Of a stretch of 64,000 nucleotides of DNA, positions 63,538 through 64,000 are shown in pieces. The notes under the pieces were generated by a model that worked only from the letters and a program-made list of their open reading frames with translations, made no database searches and was not told the DNA's origin. A program made the position numbers and the translations under genes. The first letter of the stretch is position 1. Every line of letters starts with the position of its first letter. Origin of the DNA: CAVTPD01 sp963736575 (GTDB lineage: Bacteria > Bacteroidota > Bacteroidia > Cytophagales > JAAEPT01); NCBI GenBank assembly GCA_963736575.1, contig CAVTPD010000003.1, forward strand, positions 186,001 through 250,000, read 5' to 3'.

Positions 63538-64000
63538 ATGAAAAAGATATTTTACAACACTCTTATATTAGCGGCCGCCACTGTGGCTTTTAGCGCTTGC
63601 CAAACCAACAAGCAAAGTAATGAAACAACCGAAAATCCTTTAACCGAAGAAACGCATTCTAAAACAACTACCAAGGATTTTGTAAACGAAGTAGCTAGCG
63701 ACGGAATGATGGAAATAGCTATGGCCAACATGGCTTTAGAAAAATCCGAAAATCCAGAAGTTAAAGGCTTAGCTACTACCATAAAAAATGATCACCAAAA
63801 AGCCAACAGAAAACTAGAAACCTTAGCACACTCTAATAATTGGGAATTCCCTAAACAAATGCTAAAAGAACACCAAAACAAGGTAGACGAACTTAAAAAA
63901 GAAGGGGGTTCGGCAGAGGAATTTGATTTATTGTATCTATATGCTTTAGAAGATGATCACAAGGCTTCAATAAAAAAATTAGAAGGGTTTTCAGGGGAGG
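63538..64000 (+). CDS. DUF4142 (ferritin-like) lipoprotein, 3' end outside window
   Basis: A frame from the ATG at 63538 to the window edge, at least 154 codons. The signal is KIFYNTLILAAATVAFSAC with a lipobox (FSAC, Cys21). DUF4142 features are visible: DFVNEVASDGMMEIAMANMA, then PEVKGLATTIKNDHQKANRKL, with the Asp/His pair of the four-helix bundle. Such proteins are predicted periplasmic, with unknown function. No promoter of the usual -7 type is obvious. Confidence 0.85.
   Translation, partial: MKKIFYNTLILAAATVAFSACQTNKQSNETTENPLTEETHSKTTTKDFVNEVASDGMMEIAMANMALEKSENPEVKGLATTIKNDHQKANRKLETLAHSNNWEFPKQMLKEHQNKVDELKKEGGSAEEFDLLYLYALEDDHKASIKKLEGFSGE

Overview
The window comes from an AT-rich member of the Bacteroidota, most likely a marine or gliding Cytophagia-type bacterium; the genus cannot be fixed from the sequence. 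The evidence is the adjacent type IX secretion (T9SS) genes porU and porV, exported giant proteins ending in CHU_C (type B) or type A T9SS sorting domains, many ATGA/TAATG-coupled genes, and TAnnTTTG-type -7 boxes such as TATATTTG. No rRNA, tRNA, CRISPR array, IS element or prophage was seen. The gene density and content are those of ordinary core chromosome.

Layout. 1-2.85 kb: a small flavin/light-type cluster, with an SDR and a flavin-reductase-like gene (left edge) diverging from a DASH-like cryptochrome and an SRPBCC protein. 2.9-10.1 kb: a giant CHU_C surface protein split by one frameshift. 10.2-12.7 kb: a GNAT/Mom-like protein, miaA and an AlbA_2 protein. 12.9-19.4 kb: a very tight leftward five-gene operon (FAD oxidoreductase, beta-propeller/outer-membrane barrel protein, serine hydrolase, ArsC-like protein, YicC). 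19.4-25.9 kb: metallo-beta-lactamase-fold hydrolase, phosphatidylserine synthase, then porU-porV. 26-33.1 kb: leftward UspA, pyrF, a LolA-like gene, ftsK, pyrD and xerD. 33.1-35.0 kb: aroQ, a class V aminotransferase and rnhA. 35.2-41.2 kb: a giant GH8 glycoside hydrolase with a T9SS type A tail, disrupted by four clustered frameshifts. 41.3-47.6 kb: uvrA, pyrH-frr, a NeuD-type acetyltransferase, ispE and a lipoprotein. 47.7-52.6 kb: a SulP transporter that carries a CHU_C tail, a LysM lytic transglycosylase and an O-methyltransferase. 52.7-56.9 kb: pfkB, a TPR protein, a second SulP transporter and pheS. 57-63.2 kb: an outer-membrane-type protein, cytochrome c maturation genes ccmB-C-D-E-F and kdsC. 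The window ends inside a DUF4142 lipoprotein gene.

How the parts fit. PorU and PorV process and shuttle proteins that carry C-terminal T9SS signals; the two giant surface proteins in this window are the expected clients. pyrD, pyrF and pyrH serve UMP/UDP synthesis; ftsK and xerD serve chromosome segregation; the ccm block assembles c-type cytochromes, using a cysteine-type CcmE.

The most unusual observations are (i) a CHU_C sorting-type domain fused after the cytoplasmic STAS domain of an inner-membrane SulP transporter, (ii) five frameshifts, all the gain of one base and all inside the two giant T9SS-exported proteins, (iii) a cryptochrome without the usual C-terminal segment whose end overlaps a 43-codon ORF coupled to the next gene, (iv) an SDR lacking the catalytic tyrosine, and (v) xerD and aroQ start codons separated by one base on opposite strands.
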